Shown here: positions 52,301-61,308 of the stretch, piece after piece | Numbering within the stretch: the stretch's first letter is position 1 | How the letters are laid out: every line of letters begins with the position of its first letter | The notes under the pieces: generated by a model | Database searches by the model: none | What the model was told of the DNA's origin: nothing | The model's input: the letters and a program-made list of their open reading frames with translations, nothing else | Program-made: the position numbers and the translations under genes | Origin: Streptomyces dengpaensis | Lineage (GTDB): Bacteria; Actinomycetota; Actinomycetes; Streptomycetales; Streptomycetaceae | Direction: 5' to 3' | Assembly (NCBI RefSeq): GCF_002946835.1 | Contig: NZ_CP026652.1 | Location: 434,001-498,000 of the forward strand | Length of the DNA: 64,000 bases

Positions 52301-53496
52301 CCGTGGCTTCCTGTTTCTTCGCGCTGTGCCGGGACGAGTCCTGGTCTTACCGGCGCTCCGCAGGCTGTCACCGCCCGTCCGGCGGCCGTTTTGACGTTCT
52401 TCGCGGCATTGTGGTCCCGGTCGTGGACGGTGCCGCAGGCGGTGCAGGTCCATTCCCGGACGTTCAGGGGCTTGGGGCCGTCTTTGATACCGCAGGCCGA
52501 GCAGGTCTGGGAGGTCGGCTCGAACCGGCCGATCTTGACCAGGGTCCGCCCGTACCGGGCCGCCTTGTACTCCAGCATGTTCACGAACGCCGACCATCCG
52601 GCGTCATGGACACTCCTGGCCAGCCTGGTGCGCGCGAGTCCTTGGACCGCCAGGTCCTCCACGCCGATCGCTTGGTTGTCGCGGATCAGCTGAGTGGAGA
52701 GCTGGTGGTGAAACTCGCGGCGGGCATCGGCCACCTTCGCGTGGGCGCGGGCGACCTTCAGACGGGCCTTGGCCCGGTTCTTCGATCCCTTCTGCTTGCG
52801 GGACAGCTCCCGCTGGGCCTTCTTCAGTTTCTTCTCCGCCCGGCGCAGAAACCGAGGAGAGCCGATCTTCGTCCCGTCGGAGAGGACGGCGAAGTGGGTC
52901 AGGCCCAGGTCGATGCCGACCGTCTGATCGGTGCCGGGCATCCGGGCGGCGTCCGCGCCCGGGTCGGTGTCAACGACGAACGAGGCGAAATACCGTCCGG
53001 CCGCGTCCTTGACCACGGTGACCGAGGAGGGCCGCGCGGGCAAGGTCCTCGACCACTTCACCTTCACCGCGCCGATCTTCGGGAGGTTCAGCCTCCCGGA
53101 ACCAGTGATCGACCAGCGGGCATTGGCCGTGAACCGGATCGACTGACGGCTGTCCTTGCGGGACTTGAACCGGGGCGCACCGGTCTTCGCGCCCTTACGC
53201 TCGCCCCTGAGGGAGGCGAAGAAGTTCTTGTAGGCGACCTCCGCGTCACGCAGGGACTGCTGGAGGACGACCGCGGAGACCTCGCCCAGCCAGGACCGCT
53301 CGGGTGTCTGCTTGGCCTGGGTGATCAGCTTCTGGGACAGCACACCCGCCGTCGGGAAGGGTTCGCCCGCCCCGCGGGCGTCCTCGCGAGCACGCACGGC
53401 ATCGTTGAACACGACGCGGGCGCACCCGAACGCCCTGGCCAGCGCGAGGCGTTGGCCAGGTTCCGGGTACAGCCTGAAGGCGTACCGAAGCTGCAT
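52273..53496 (-). CDS. tnpB: TnpB RNA-guided nuclease (IS605 OrfB / IS1341 type)
   Basis: A 407-residue TnpB protein with all the catalytic parts: Asp196 in VGIDLGLTHF (RuvC-I), Glu280 in GVEDLAVQGL (RuvC-II), a zinc finger Cys332/335/351/354 (CSACG...CTACG), and Asp361 in DRDHNAAKN (RuvC-III). The N-terminus has the helix-turn-helix-type start LRYAFRLYPEPGQRLALARAFG. ATG 53496 fits the family length. No TnpA transposase is present, so the element depends on one elsewhere. The gene lies inside the broken MASE1 gene and appears intact, so it may be an active nuclease. Confidence 0.9.
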   Translation of the reverse strand: MQLRYAFRLYPEPGQRLALARAFGCARVVFNDAVRAREDARGAGEPFPTAGVLSQKLITQAKQTPERSWLGEVSAVVLQQSLRDAEVAYKNFFASLRGERKGAKTGAPRFKSRKDSRQSIRFTANARWSITGSGRLNLPKIGAVKVKWSRTLPARPSSVTVVKDAAGRYFASFVVDTDPGADAARMPGTDQTVGIDLGLTHFAVLSDGTKIGSPRFLRRAEKKLKKAQRELSRKQKGSKNRAKARLKVARAHAKVADARREFHHQLSTQLIRDNQAIGVEDLAVQGLARTRLARSVHDAGWSAFVNMLEYKAARYGRTLVKIGRFEPTSQTCSACGIKDGPKPLNVREWTCTACGTVHDRDHNAAKNVKTAAGRAVTACGAPVRPGLVPAQREETGSHGFPPEPCAA

Positions 53497-53667
53497 GCGG
53501 TGATCGTACGAACGAGCGCCGCCCGCTACCAGAGGGAACGTATGAACGGTCGGTACTCCCTTGAAACCAGGCAGGACAGAGCGGGCCGAACGAGGGAGGC
53601 GTTGCCCGGCCTCTCCGGATCGGACCCCGTGACGCTCCGCGCCACAGTCACAGATTCGCTTCACCAC

Positions 53668-53681
53668 CGGCCTGAAGGCCG
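53668..53681 (-). repeat. Hairpin near the left end of the TnpB element
   Basis: CGGCCT-GA-AGGCCG, a 6-bp stem with the same GA loop as the right-end hairpin CGGGCT-GA-AGCCCG. It lies about 170 bases before the tnpB start, where the left end is expected. The exact boundary is not clear. Confidence 0.5.
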
Positions 53682-53704
53682 ATGCACTGCGAATGAATCC
53701 CGGT

Positions 53705-53940
53705 AGCGCAAGCCGGGCTTGTCGTAGCGCGTCGCCACGGCGCGGTGCCTCTTGAGGCGGTTGATGCACACTCGACGGCGTGCCGCGCCTTGCAGTCCAT
53801 CGTGTCGGATGTCGGCGGCCGCCCACCGCGGGAGCCACGATTCTCGCGGTTGCGGGTCTGATCGACCTTGTCCGGGACGGTGCAGCGGATGCCTGATCTG
53901 CGCAGGTAGGCGCGGTTGTTGTGGGTGGGTCCTTCACCTT
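53705..53940 (-). pseudogene. C-terminal remnant of an IS5-group transposase
   Basis: Minus-strand reading THNNRAYLRRSGIRCTVPDK, then NRGSRGGRPPTSDTMDCK and, after a one-base shift, INRLKRHRAVATRYDKPG, matches the end of IS5-type transposases including the RGSRGGRPP motif. It abuts the TnpB element's left end. Confidence 0.75.
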
Positions 53941-54044
53941 CCGGGCGAACCGCCCACCGATCGAGTGCGCGGGGGCCGTTCGCATCGTCCGGAGGTTCCG
54001 CCCGGCACCTGACACCTTTTGCCGACGCCGTCGACGAAGGCGCG

Positions 54045-54827
54045 TCAGCGGTGGTGGCCGTGCCGGCCGAGGGTCTCCACGGGGGTCGCGCCGGGGCGGG
54101 TCCACTGCGGCACGGGCCGGCTGGTCGGGCCCCAGGTGGCCTTCCCGTCGGCGTCCGAGCGCCAGGACCAGCACGGGCTGCGCCCCTCGGGCCAGCCCTC
54201 GGGGTTGTCCTCCCACGCCTCGCCGCGGCCGTAGGGCGTCATGTCGAGCAGGCCCAAGGACCCGTTGACCCGCTCGTTGCCACGGCCCGTCGTGGAGTAG
54301 GTGAGGAACACGCGGTCGCCGTCGCGCAGGAAACAGGTGATGTAACCCATGCTGCCGCCGACCGGCGCGTCCACGTCACGCACCGAGTACCAGGGCTGGG
54401 TGTAGCCCATGAACTCGACGTAGGGAGCCACCTCATCCCACGGGCCCGAGGTCAGGACGGCGAACGAGACGCTCCGGGCGTTGAGGTAGACCGCGTCCTT
54501 CAGGTGCCAGGCCGTGGTGGTGCAGCCCTCGCACTGCCCCTGGTGCGGCGCGCCGTCGTACCACATGTGCTTGTAGACCACGAGCTCGTCGCGGCCCTGG
54601 AACAGGTCCAGGAACGGGACCGGGCCGTCGGGTCCGACGACCTCGACCGTCCCGTCGAGCTCCACCATCGGCAGCCGGCGGCGGGCCGCGGCGAGGGAGT
54701 CGCCCTCGCGGGTGTGGGCCTTCTCGCGGACCAGAAGCTCGTCACGGGCGGTCTGCCAGGTGGCCAGGTCAACGACGGGCGGGCGGCCGGGCAGCGCCGT
54801 GGTCGGGTCGTCGGGTGTGGTCGTCAT
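54045..54827 (-). CDS. DUF899-family thioredoxin-like-fold protein
   Basis: A 260-residue protein. WQTARDELLVREKAHTREGD, ELVVYKHMWYDGA and CEGCTTTAWHLKDAVYLNARS give the DUF899 pattern, a thioredoxin-like domain with an odd CxxC (CEGC). VGGSMGYITCFLRDG and a Trp-rich end (CWSWRSDADGKATWGP) complete it. Function is unknown; members have been linked to redox or detoxification. The ATG at 54827 has AGGAGG-like signals. A perfect GTCGTACGAC palindrome lies 33 bases upstream (54860-54869) and could bind a regulator. Confidence 0.85.
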   Translation of the reverse strand: MTTTPDDPTTALPGRPPVVDLATWQTARDELLVREKAHTREGDSLAAARRRLPMVELDGTVEVVGPDGPVPFLDLFQGRDELVVYKHMWYDGAPHQGQCEGCTTTAWHLKDAVYLNARSVSFAVLTSGPWDEVAPYVEFMGYTQPWYSVRDVDAPVGGSMGYITCFLRDGDRVFLTYSTTGRGNERVNGSLGLLDMTPYGRGEAWEDNPEGWPEGRSPCWSWRSDADGKATWGPTSRPVPQWTRPGATPVETLGRHGHHR

Positions 54828-54859
54828 GGTGTCCTCCGTGGTGTCTCATGCCGGGCAGC

Positions 54860-54869
54860 GTCGTACGAC
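54860..54869. promoter_or_regulatory. Palindrome upstream of the DUF899 gene
   Basis: GTCGTACGAC, followed by a second TACGAC half-site 4 bases later. It sits in the promoter region of the DUF899 gene and is a candidate operator. Confidence 0.4.
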
Positions 54870-55001
54870 GCCCTACGACGGTCACCAGAACAGACTCGCG
54901 ACCAGCCGGAACTCATCGCGGCAGGGGGCGCCCTCGGCCGAGCCTGCACGGACCACGTCGGGCCGACAAGTTCACAGATGCGCTCTCGCAGTGGGTGCGC
55001 G

Positions 55002-55433
55002 CTACGTGGTTTCCTCGTGGGCAGTGGCTCCTGCTGCGAGGAGGAGTTCGGCTGCTTCTGGATAGGGGCCGCTGAGCGCCCAGTCGAGGGGAGAGCGACC
55101 CGCGCCGTGGTCTTCGTGGACGTTCGGGTCGGCACCGTGAGCCAGCAGTTCGCGCACCGTTTCGGTGTGCCCCCAGCATGCGGCTGCACACAGGGGCGTG
55201 CCTTCCGTGCCGTGTCCGCTTTCGGTGTCGGGCGATGCCCCGGCTGCCAAAAGCAGGCGGGCGATCTCGGCGACTCCGTGTACGGATGCCGCATACAAAG
55301 GGGTGGTGCCCTCGGTGTTCGCCGCCTCTGGGTCGGCTCCAGCTCGCAGCAGCGATGTGACACGCGAGGCGTCACCCAACATGGCTGCCACGACGAGGTG
55401 TTGAGAGAGCTTCTTCCGCCGGCGTCGGTTCAC
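55002..55433 (-). CDS. Ankyrin-repeat protein
   Basis: A 143-residue protein made of about four ankyrin repeats after a basic start (MNRRRRKKLSQHLV): DASRVTSLLRAGADPEAANT, EGTTPLYAASVHGVAEIARLL, GTPLCAAACWGHTETVRELL and GRSPLDWALSGPYPEAAELL. It has no signal peptide and is probably a cytosolic protein-binding protein. It lies between the DUF899 gene and the divergent AhpD-like gene, so it may be a single unit. The partner cannot be told from sequence. Confidence 0.87.
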   Translation of the reverse strand: MNRRRRKKLSQHLVVAAMLGDASRVTSLLRAGADPEAANTEGTTPLYAASVHGVAEIARLLLAAGASPDTESGHGTEGTPLCAAACWGHTETVRELLAHGADPNVHEDHGAGRSPLDWALSGPYPEAAELLLAAGATAHEETT

Positions 55434-55509
55434 GGGTGTCGAGGTTAGCGGCCCGGATCGCGGGAGCGGTGGTCCCCCTGCCGCGTTGCGGGAGGGCGAC
55501 GCAGGTCAC

Positions 55510-55528
55510 ATTTGTGGGTGTCACAAAT
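55510..55528. promoter_or_regulatory. Dyad upstream of the AhpD-like gene
   Basis: ATTTGTG-GGTGT-CACAAAT, a perfect 7-bp inverted repeat about 60 bases before the AhpD-like start and also near the ankyrin gene start. It could control either or both of these divergent genes. Confidence 0.6.
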
Positions 55529-55585
55529 TGCGGGAGCTGTTCCGTCCAAGAGGTGTAACCACCAGCAACGACACAGGAGCGCACC

Positions 55586-56059
55586 ATGGGAGCTCGGTTG
55601 AACCTCTCCGCCAACCCGGTCGCAGTCAAGTTCGGGAAGCACATCATCGCCGCGGACAAGGTGCTCGCGGACTCGACGCTGCCGGCCGCGACGCGGGAAC
55701 TGGTCAAGATCCGCGCCAGCCAGATCAATGGCTGCGGTTTCTGCACCGACATGCACACCAAGGACGCCGCGCACGCCGGGGAGACCTCGACGCGCCTCAA
55801 CCTGGTCGCGGCCTGGCGGGAGGCCACGGTGTTCACCGACGCCGAGCGCGCCGCTCTGGAGCTGACGGAGCAGGGCACCCGCATCGCCGACGCGGCCGGC
55901 GGTGTCACGCACGAGGCATGGGCGAATGCCGCCAAGCACTTCGACGAGGACCAGCTCGCCGCCCTGGTATGCGCCATCGCCCTCATCAACGCCTTCAACC
56001 GCGGGAACGTCATCGTTCAGCAGCCCGCCGGCGACTACCAGCCCGGCCAGTTCGCATAA
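55586..56059 (+). CDS. AhpD-like / carboxymuconolactone decarboxylase family protein
   Basis: A 157-residue all-helical protein. The redox motif is seen as INGCGFCTDMHTKDAAHAGE, with CxxC and the following His as in AhpD alkylhydroperoxidase-like members. ELVKIRASQ and AALVCAIALINAFNRGNV complete the CMD pattern. It is probably a peroxide- or thiol-handling protein; the family also includes true decarboxylases, which lack the CxxC. GGAG upstream of ATG 55586 (ACAGGAGCGCACC) is a good ribosome-binding site. A perfect dyad lies upstream. It shares no operon with its neighbours. Confidence 0.88.
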   Translation: MGARLNLSANPVAVKFGKHIIAADKVLADSTLPAATRELVKIRASQINGCGFCTDMHTKDAAHAGETSTRLNLVAAWREATVFTDAERAALELTEQGTRIADAAGGVTHEAWANAAKHFDEDQLAALVCAIALINAFNRGNVIVQQPAGDYQPGQFA

Positions 56060-56194
56060 CCAGGAGAGCCTGGCCGGGACTGCTGGTGCCCCCGCGGCCC
56101 GCAGCATCACACGCCCTGGGCGCCCCTCGCCGGGGCCTGGGGGGCGCGCCCGGGGCGCCTGGGGGGCGGCGTGGCGCCTTGGCAGGCATCCGCT

Positions 56195-56881
56195 CTACCC
56201 GCGGGCAGCTGCCCAGGCAAGGACGTAGCCGAAGCTGTTGAGGGCGCAGTGCAGGGCCATAGGAGGGATCAGGCTGCCGGAACGGCGGCGAAGTTCGCAG
56301 AAGAGCACGCCGGCGAGGCCGGTACCGACGACGGCGGCCGCGACGGACAAGGTGACGCCGGCTGTCCCGGTACCGAAGACGGCTTCAGCTGCAGCGTTGG
56401 CCCGGGTGAGTCCTCGGGACGGCAGCACGTGCCAGAAGCCGAACAGGGTGGACGAGAGTGCTGTGGCCCATACGGGGCCGCGAAGCCGCGTGATCATGGC
56501 CCACAGGACGCCGCGGAAGCCCACCTCCTCGAGCAGCACCGTGCCGAACGGCACGCGCACCAGGACCCGGTACACCAGTTCCCCTGCCGACTGCCCCGCA
56601 GCGCGTTCGTCCTCGAAGGCCTCCCGGGTGAGCGGCAGGGCCCACGCGACGAGGTAGACGACGAGGACGACCCCGGCAAGGACGACTCCCCAGCGCAGCC
56701 CACGGCGTGCCGATGCCCGGCCGAGCCCCAGCTCGTCCCAGCTCAGGCCGGACCGGCGGGCGATCGTCACGAGCAGCGCGGTTGCAATGACGCAGACCGT
56801 GACGTACCAGTCGGCGGCCAGCACGTTGGTGAGCGTGCTCGCGGCCGCGAGCACGCTGACGGCGAGGAGCAGCCACCACAT
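56195..56881 (-). CDS. CPBP-family intramembrane metalloprotease
   Basis: A 228-residue membrane protease with about six helices. The family's active-site motifs are present: EE...R in VLLEEVGFRGVLW, a His in TLFGFWHVLPS, and the last His in MALHCALNSFGYVL. In bacteria such proteins process or protect against peptides, often bacteriocins. ATG 56881 (MWWLLLAVS) is chosen; the frame upstream to 57187 is not protein-like. It stands alone near the left boundary of the transposon region and may be a resistance or maturation factor. Confidence 0.86.
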   Translation of the reverse strand: MWWLLLAVSVLAAASTLTNVLAADWYVTVCVIATALLVTIARRSGLSWDELGLGRASARRGLRWGVVLAGVVLVVYLVAWALPLTREAFEDERAAGQSAGELVYRVLVRVPFGTVLLEEVGFRGVLWAMITRLRGPVWATALSSTLFGFWHVLPSRGLTRANAAAEAVFGTGTAGVTLSVAAAVVGTGLAGVLFCELRRRSGSLIPPMALHCALNSFGYVLAWAAARG

Positions 56882-57187
56882 GGTGCCTTCAGCATCCCTG
56901 AAACGGAGAAAGGACGTGGGCCTGGCGCCCGCCGGGTGGGAGACGGTACTGCTCGCGCGCCGCGATGGACCACGCGGCGGAACGGGGCCGGGCCCCCGCA
57001 GAACAAAGGTCGTCTGACCAGGTCGCGCACATGAGTGAGTCCCGAAGTCACAGACTGACCACGTACTCCTGGAGTCCAGCAGGAACTGTCTGTCCCCGCT
57101 CGTGACTTGCTCCAGGCCGCCCTGGCCGATGGCAGCATCGGCGCGGGGGAACCCGCTGGTTTCGCCGTACCTGGGGTGTCCCCTCAC

Positions 57188-57421
57188 CTTTGAGGAGAAC
57201 GCTGTCGTCGAGCGGGCTCATTCTCTCGCCCTACCTGGCGTGGGCCTGCGCCGATCTGCTTGCCGATGTCGCTGTAGGTTCCGGTTTGACATGTCGTCTG
57301 GTGCTCCGATGACCTGCGGCTTCGAGCGAGTGTCCAGATGGTTTGTCGGCGGTGCCGTCCAGCCGACCTGTCGTTTTCTCGAGTTGGCTTGCGGACGCGA
57401 CCTCTTCGTGGGCCATGACGT
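57188..57421. other. Intergenic region, possible transposon end
   Basis: No gene is seen. TGTCG-containing words occur at about 57204, 57291, 57349 and 57371, spacing that could reflect transposase-binding sites at a Tn7-like end, but TGTCG is common in GC-rich DNA. The 57085-57190 plus strand reads LLQAALADGSIGAGEPAG, possibly the end of a lost regulator gene. Confidence 0.3.
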
Positions 57422-58207
57422 TCACTGGCCATGGCTGGGGCGCGGAGCTGCGGGTTGCCCGGTTTCGGCAGTCTCATCTGCGAGCTCTGCGAGCATCGGG
57501 CCGATGTGGGTGACGAGTTCAGGCACGGATCGCTGCAATTCATCCGTCGTGATGGCGATGGTCGCCGCCAGGGCACGGTTGAGTTCGGATGTGCTGATGG
57601 ACTTGACGAGGGTTGCCTCGATGCTCGCCATGAGCTCGTCCGGCAGGAGATGGGCGCCCTTGGCGTAGGAGGCTGGGTGGCCCAGCCGGAGGCTTGCCAA
57701 TGTGATCACGTGGTCGCGCATGGCGCTGATCCAGTGCTCGGCCTGCCACCAGCGGGCGCGTTGGATGCAGATTCGGGCGTGCAGTGCGTGGTGCCAGAGG
57801 AGCCCGACAAGGGTGTTGCGGTCAGGCGGAGAGAAGGGATCGACTGGCTGTTCCTGGCCGAAGAGGGTTTGCCACTGCGGGCCGCGGGGGCCGAAGTCGG
57901 CTTCGGGAGCGAATGTCAGGTCGATCTCGAGCCACTGGGGCAGGAGGAAGACGCGGATCTTGCTCGCGCCGGCAGGCAGATCCCAGTGATGTTGGGCGTT
58001 GAGCTCCTTGTAGAGCCACTGGGTCCAGCGGTCGAGCGTGGTGGTGAGGTCGCCGCGGACGGCGAGGACAAGGTCCGTGTCCGACCAGCGGTCTTCGGAG
58101 CCAACGGCCAGCGAGCCGGTGAAGGCGGCGCCCACGATGGCGTCGTCCGTTTCCGCGTGAGCAAGGAGGTGATCTCGGACCTGCGTCCGATCAGCGATGG
58201 TGAACAA
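57422..58207 (-). CDS. Aminoglycoside-type nucleotidyltransferase
   Basis: A 261-residue protein with the nucleotidyltransferase signature GAAFTGSLAVGSEDRWSDTD, the two Asp needed to bind metal being in SDTD; further conserved parts are FLLPQWLEIDLTFAP and RWWQAEHWISAMRDHVITL. It resembles adenylyltransferases that modify aminoglycosides or small targets, though many such proteins have other roles. TTG 58207 is chosen because GGGAG lies 7 bases before it and it fits the fold start. It lies just past the TniQ gene in the same direction, so it may be cargo of the transposon. Confidence 0.82.
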   Translation of the reverse strand: MFTIADRTQVRDHLLAHAETDDAIVGAAFTGSLAVGSEDRWSDTDLVLAVRGDLTTTLDRWTQWLYKELNAQHHWDLPAGASKIRVFLLPQWLEIDLTFAPEADFGPRGPQWQTLFGQEQPVDPFSPPDRNTLVGLLWHHALHARICIQRARWWQAEHWISAMRDHVITLASLRLGHPASYAKGAHLLPDELMASIEATLVKSISTSELNRALAATIAITTDELQRSVPELVTHIGPMLAELADETAETGQPAAPRPSHGQ

Positions 58208-58314
58208 CGTGCAACTCCCTTTGAATAGATCTGAATTGGGCTTGGTGTGCCAAGGTCGGAGGCTGGCGCGGACAGGACGGCGCAGATTCGCGCTGACCGT
58301 CGTGACACCGCTGA

Positions 58315-61308
58315 TCATGAAATGTCCCGTGCTGCTTCGGCCGGGGGCAGGGGCATGGTCGCCGCTCGTGCGTTGCGGGTGTGGAGCTCATGGGCCGCGG
58401 CTTGGCGCCCCTCGGGGGTGAGGGTGTAGTAGGTGCGGCGGCGTCCTGCTCCGCGTCCTGGGGTTGCCCGGCTGAGCCAGCTGGCGTCGTCCTCGGTTCG
58501 GCTGGTGAGCCAGTCGGCCTGTTCCAGTTGGCGGAGCCGTGTGGAGAGGCTGCTTTGGCGGATGCCGGTCCGGGCGCTGACCTGGTGGCCGAAGAACTCT
58601 GTGTCTGCGTGGTCGAGGAGATCACGCAGGAGCGTGAGTGTCTCGGCTCGGACCCGGATGCGTGCGACGGGGATGTCGTCGTAGGGCCGGAGAGGGCTGG
58701 GCGGGCGGCGGGTGCTGAAGTTCTGCATCGCCTGGGCGAGGGCGTGTTCGTCGGGCATGGCGAATAGCTGGCTGCTGGTCAGCGCACTGCGCATGAGTTC
58801 CTGGACAGGTTCGTGCGCGAGGCCGCGGAGCAGCGACTGGCCGCGTGCGGTGGGGCGTTGCGGCTTGTTGAAGACGGAGCGGTGGAAGAGCGCGGCGTCG
58901 AGGTCTCGTTCGAGTCGCTGGAACTGGGTAACGAGGGCGCTCTGCTCGGCCTTGAGGTAGTGAGCCGCCGTCTCCAGGGACGGGAAGGCCATGGTGATCT
59001 GGAAGCGGTGCAGTCGGTGCCAGCCGTGCAGGGTGCCTTCGACCGCCGTGCGGACGTCGCGGGGCAGGTTGGTGTCGAGCTGGGCGAGCATCACGGTGCG
59101 GCTGTGAACGCCCTGCGGACGCAGTGGGACGTCGAGCTGTTGGAGCCGTCGGCGAATCGTCTCGTCCTCGACGCCGACTTCCCGGGCGATGTCGCCGGTC
59201 GATCGCTTGCGGGTGAGGTATTGCTCGCGGAGCCAGCCTTCGTCGATGGGTGTGGGGCGGCGGGTGCGGTAGATGGTGATGCCGTGAGCCTGCGCGTGCT
59301 CGACCAGGAGGTAGCGGGGGAAGCCGGTCGCGCGAGCGATCTGGGTGAGCGTCTTTCCGCCTTCGGTGTATTCGCGATGCAGGAACTCGGGGGTGAAGAT
59401 ACGGCTGGCCCGTTCGCGCAGGCGCCAGGCGGCCAGCGGTGAGGCTTTGCCTGTCCAGACTTGCGGTTCAGTGGTGACGTGCTCCAGGGCGAAGCGGATG
59501 TGGGCGAGGGTGGTGTCCAGTTCTCGGGCGGCCTCGCCGGGGGCTCGTTGTTCGGTGATGACGATGCGGTGAACGGCGTCGAGGTCGATGTCGTCGGGGT
59601 GGCGTCCGGGCAGGTCGAGGCCGTCGGCGAAGGCGTGGGGTGGCTCCCAGGTGAGTGGTTCGTCGATGCCGAGGCCGTCGAGCACGGTGCGGCCGTGGTC
59701 GTGCAGAGCCTCGCGCTGTGGAGTGGTCAGGCTGAAGGTGAAGGCGAGATAGCGGCCGCGGTCGGTGTTGTTCTTCAGGGACAGCGGATAGCGGGGATCG
59801 TGGAGATCGGCGCCGGTCAACAGCTGATAGAGGTAGCGCTGGGCGTGGACGTAACGAGGAGTCTGTGACTTGGCGTTGACCCTCTCGCCGGGCTGGCAGC
59901 CGGTGGCGAAACACATCTGCCGCCAGGTGTCCTCCGTCAGCGGGGCCGGTGGAACCGCGGTGCGTCGCCGCTCGTAGTCGATGGGACTGCCGTGTTCGTC
60001 CAGGTGGACGGCGAGGGCGCAAAGAGCCGTCAGAACGTCGGGGTGGCCGCTTTGCAGGCTCCTTTGCAGGGTGACGGTGATGGCATTGGGCAGGTGAGGG
60101 TGGAGCCGGTCGGTGATCTGACGGGCGCTGCGGACCGCCTCGCCGGGCATCAGCAGCAAGGCGGAGGCGATCCCGCGGAACAAGTTCTCCTGCATGCCCT
60201 GCTGCGGGAAGAGCCGGACGGTCCAGCCTGGCCAGAGCAGCTGCGGGAGATGTCGGACGCGGTCGGTCACCCGTGCGTCGCCTCGGCGCGGGGTCTGCGC
60301 TTGCGGGGTGGGGGACAGGTAGCGCAGCCGGTCGATCGCGCCCATCTGCTGGTCGCCAGCGCGCAGGAAACGGCGCCGGGCGGGTGCGCTGAGAGCGGTC
60401 CACTGGGCCGCGGTCATGGCCTTGGGGATGACCTTGCCCTTGGTGTCCTGCCGGTGGCGCAGCGAGCGGAGGGCCGCAATGCCTGCTGCCTCGTCGCCGT
60501 CCAGCAGCGGGCGGGCAGCGTGGACGATGACGCCACGGACCGCAGCCTCGAGGTGCTGGACTCGCTGGGCGGGACTGCGTAGGTCCCGCGGACGCCGGCC
60601 CCATGCCCGGATGACCAGCGGGCCCATGCCGGCGAGGTCTGCCTCGGTGACGGTGCGCATCACCCAGGCGGTGCAGGCGTGCAGGTCCGAGAGCATCGCG
60701 TGGGCTCGGGCGGCATCCGAGTGGCCGCTCTGCCCGTCGACCCAGCGCTGTGCGGCGAGCAGCGGATGGCCGGGCGCCAGGGGCAGCGGTCCGGCGCCAG
60801 TGAGGTCCGCGCCACAGACGGGCGAGTGCCCATCGGGCCGCCAGGTGCAGGTGGCGGGCGGTGTGAGATGGGTGCGACTGGGCAGCCTGACGCGGACGCC
60901 CTCGCCGCAGCCGGGACACTCATCGTGCAGGAGCGTGCCGTGCCGCCGGCAGGCGAACGTCCAGGGCATCCACCACGACAGCGTCCATCGGCCACCCTGT
61001 TCGGCCAGACACTGCGGGCAAAACCGGCAGCGTCGCTGGCGCTGAGGCCCGAACGGGAAACCCGGCCGGACCACGGCCTGATCAAGCCGCCCTGCCGGAA
61101 GTCCGGTGCGGGCCTCCAGCATCCGCAACTGGGCGGAGGCGATGCCGGTGACCAGGCGCCGGGTCATGTAGTCGCGGGGCAGGCCGAGCACGGACAGGAA
61201 GCCAGGGAACGTCAGCCCATTGCGTCGGGCAAGCGCCTCCAGCCAACTGTCCAGTCCCTCACCCGGCAGGATGCCGACCCGCAGGGGCAGCACACGCGTC
61301 TCGCTCAT
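58315..61308 (-). CDS. tniQ: TniQ-family transposition protein (very long form)
   Basis: A 997-residue protein. The N-terminal about 200 residues are the TniQ/TnsD domain: VGILPGEGLDSWLEALARRNG, then a zinc finger (RFCPQCLAEQGG...FACRRHGTLLHDECPGCG). A long middle section has several helix-turn-helix-like repeats (SPLAAWRLRERASRIFTPE; STGDIAREVGVEDETIRRRL). The last about 150 residues look like a winged helix (SSLSTRLRQLEQADWLTSR; RRRTYYTLTPEGRQAA). TniQ proteins choose the target site for Tn7/Tn5053-type transposons; this one is much longer than usual (about 300-500), so the extra domains may add DNA recognition. Its ATG overlaps the TniB stop. Confidence 0.85.
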   Translation of the reverse strand: MSETRVLPLRVGILPGEGLDSWLEALARRNGLTFPGFLSVLGLPRDYMTRRLVTGIASAQLRMLEARTGLPAGRLDQAVVRPGFPFGPQRQRRCRFCPQCLAEQGGRWTLSWWMPWTFACRRHGTLLHDECPGCGEGVRVRLPSRTHLTPPATCTWRPDGHSPVCGADLTGAGPLPLAPGHPLLAAQRWVDGQSGHSDAARAHAMLSDLHACTAWVMRTVTEADLAGMGPLVIRAWGRRPRDLRSPAQRVQHLEAAVRGVIVHAARPLLDGDEAAGIAALRSLRHRQDTKGKVIPKAMTAAQWTALSAPARRRFLRAGDQQMGAIDRLRYLSPTPQAQTPRRGDARVTDRVRHLPQLLWPGWTVRLFPQQGMQENLFRGIASALLLMPGEAVRSARQITDRLHPHLPNAITVTLQRSLQSGHPDVLTALCALAVHLDEHGSPIDYERRRTAVPPAPLTEDTWRQMCFATGCQPGERVNAKSQTPRYVHAQRYLYQLLTGADLHDPRYPLSLKNNTDRGRYLAFTFSLTTPQREALHDHGRTVLDGLGIDEPLTWEPPHAFADGLDLPGRHPDDIDLDAVHRIVITEQRAPGEAARELDTTLAHIRFALEHVTTEPQVWTGKASPLAAWRLRERASRIFTPEFLHREYTEGGKTLTQIARATGFPRYLLVEHAQAHGITIYRTRRPTPIDEGWLREQYLTRKRSTGDIAREVGVEDETIRRRLQQLDVPLRPQGVHSRTVMLAQLDTNLPRDVRTAVEGTLHGWHRLHRFQITMAFPSLETAAHYLKAEQSALVTQFQRLERDLDAALFHRSVFNKPQRPTARGQSLLRGLAHEPVQELMRSALTSSQLFAMPDEHALAQAMQNFSTRRPPSPLRPYDDIPVARIRVRAETLTLLRDLLDHADTEFFGHQVSARTGIRQSSLSTRLRQLEQADWLTSRTEDDASWLSRATPGRGAGRRRTYYTLTPEGRQAAAHELHTRNARAATMPLPPAEAARDIS

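Noticed and set aside
57188..57421. TGTCG words as definite transposase-binding sites
   Set aside because: The motif is short and common in GC-rich DNA, and no terminal repeat or target duplication could be paired with it.
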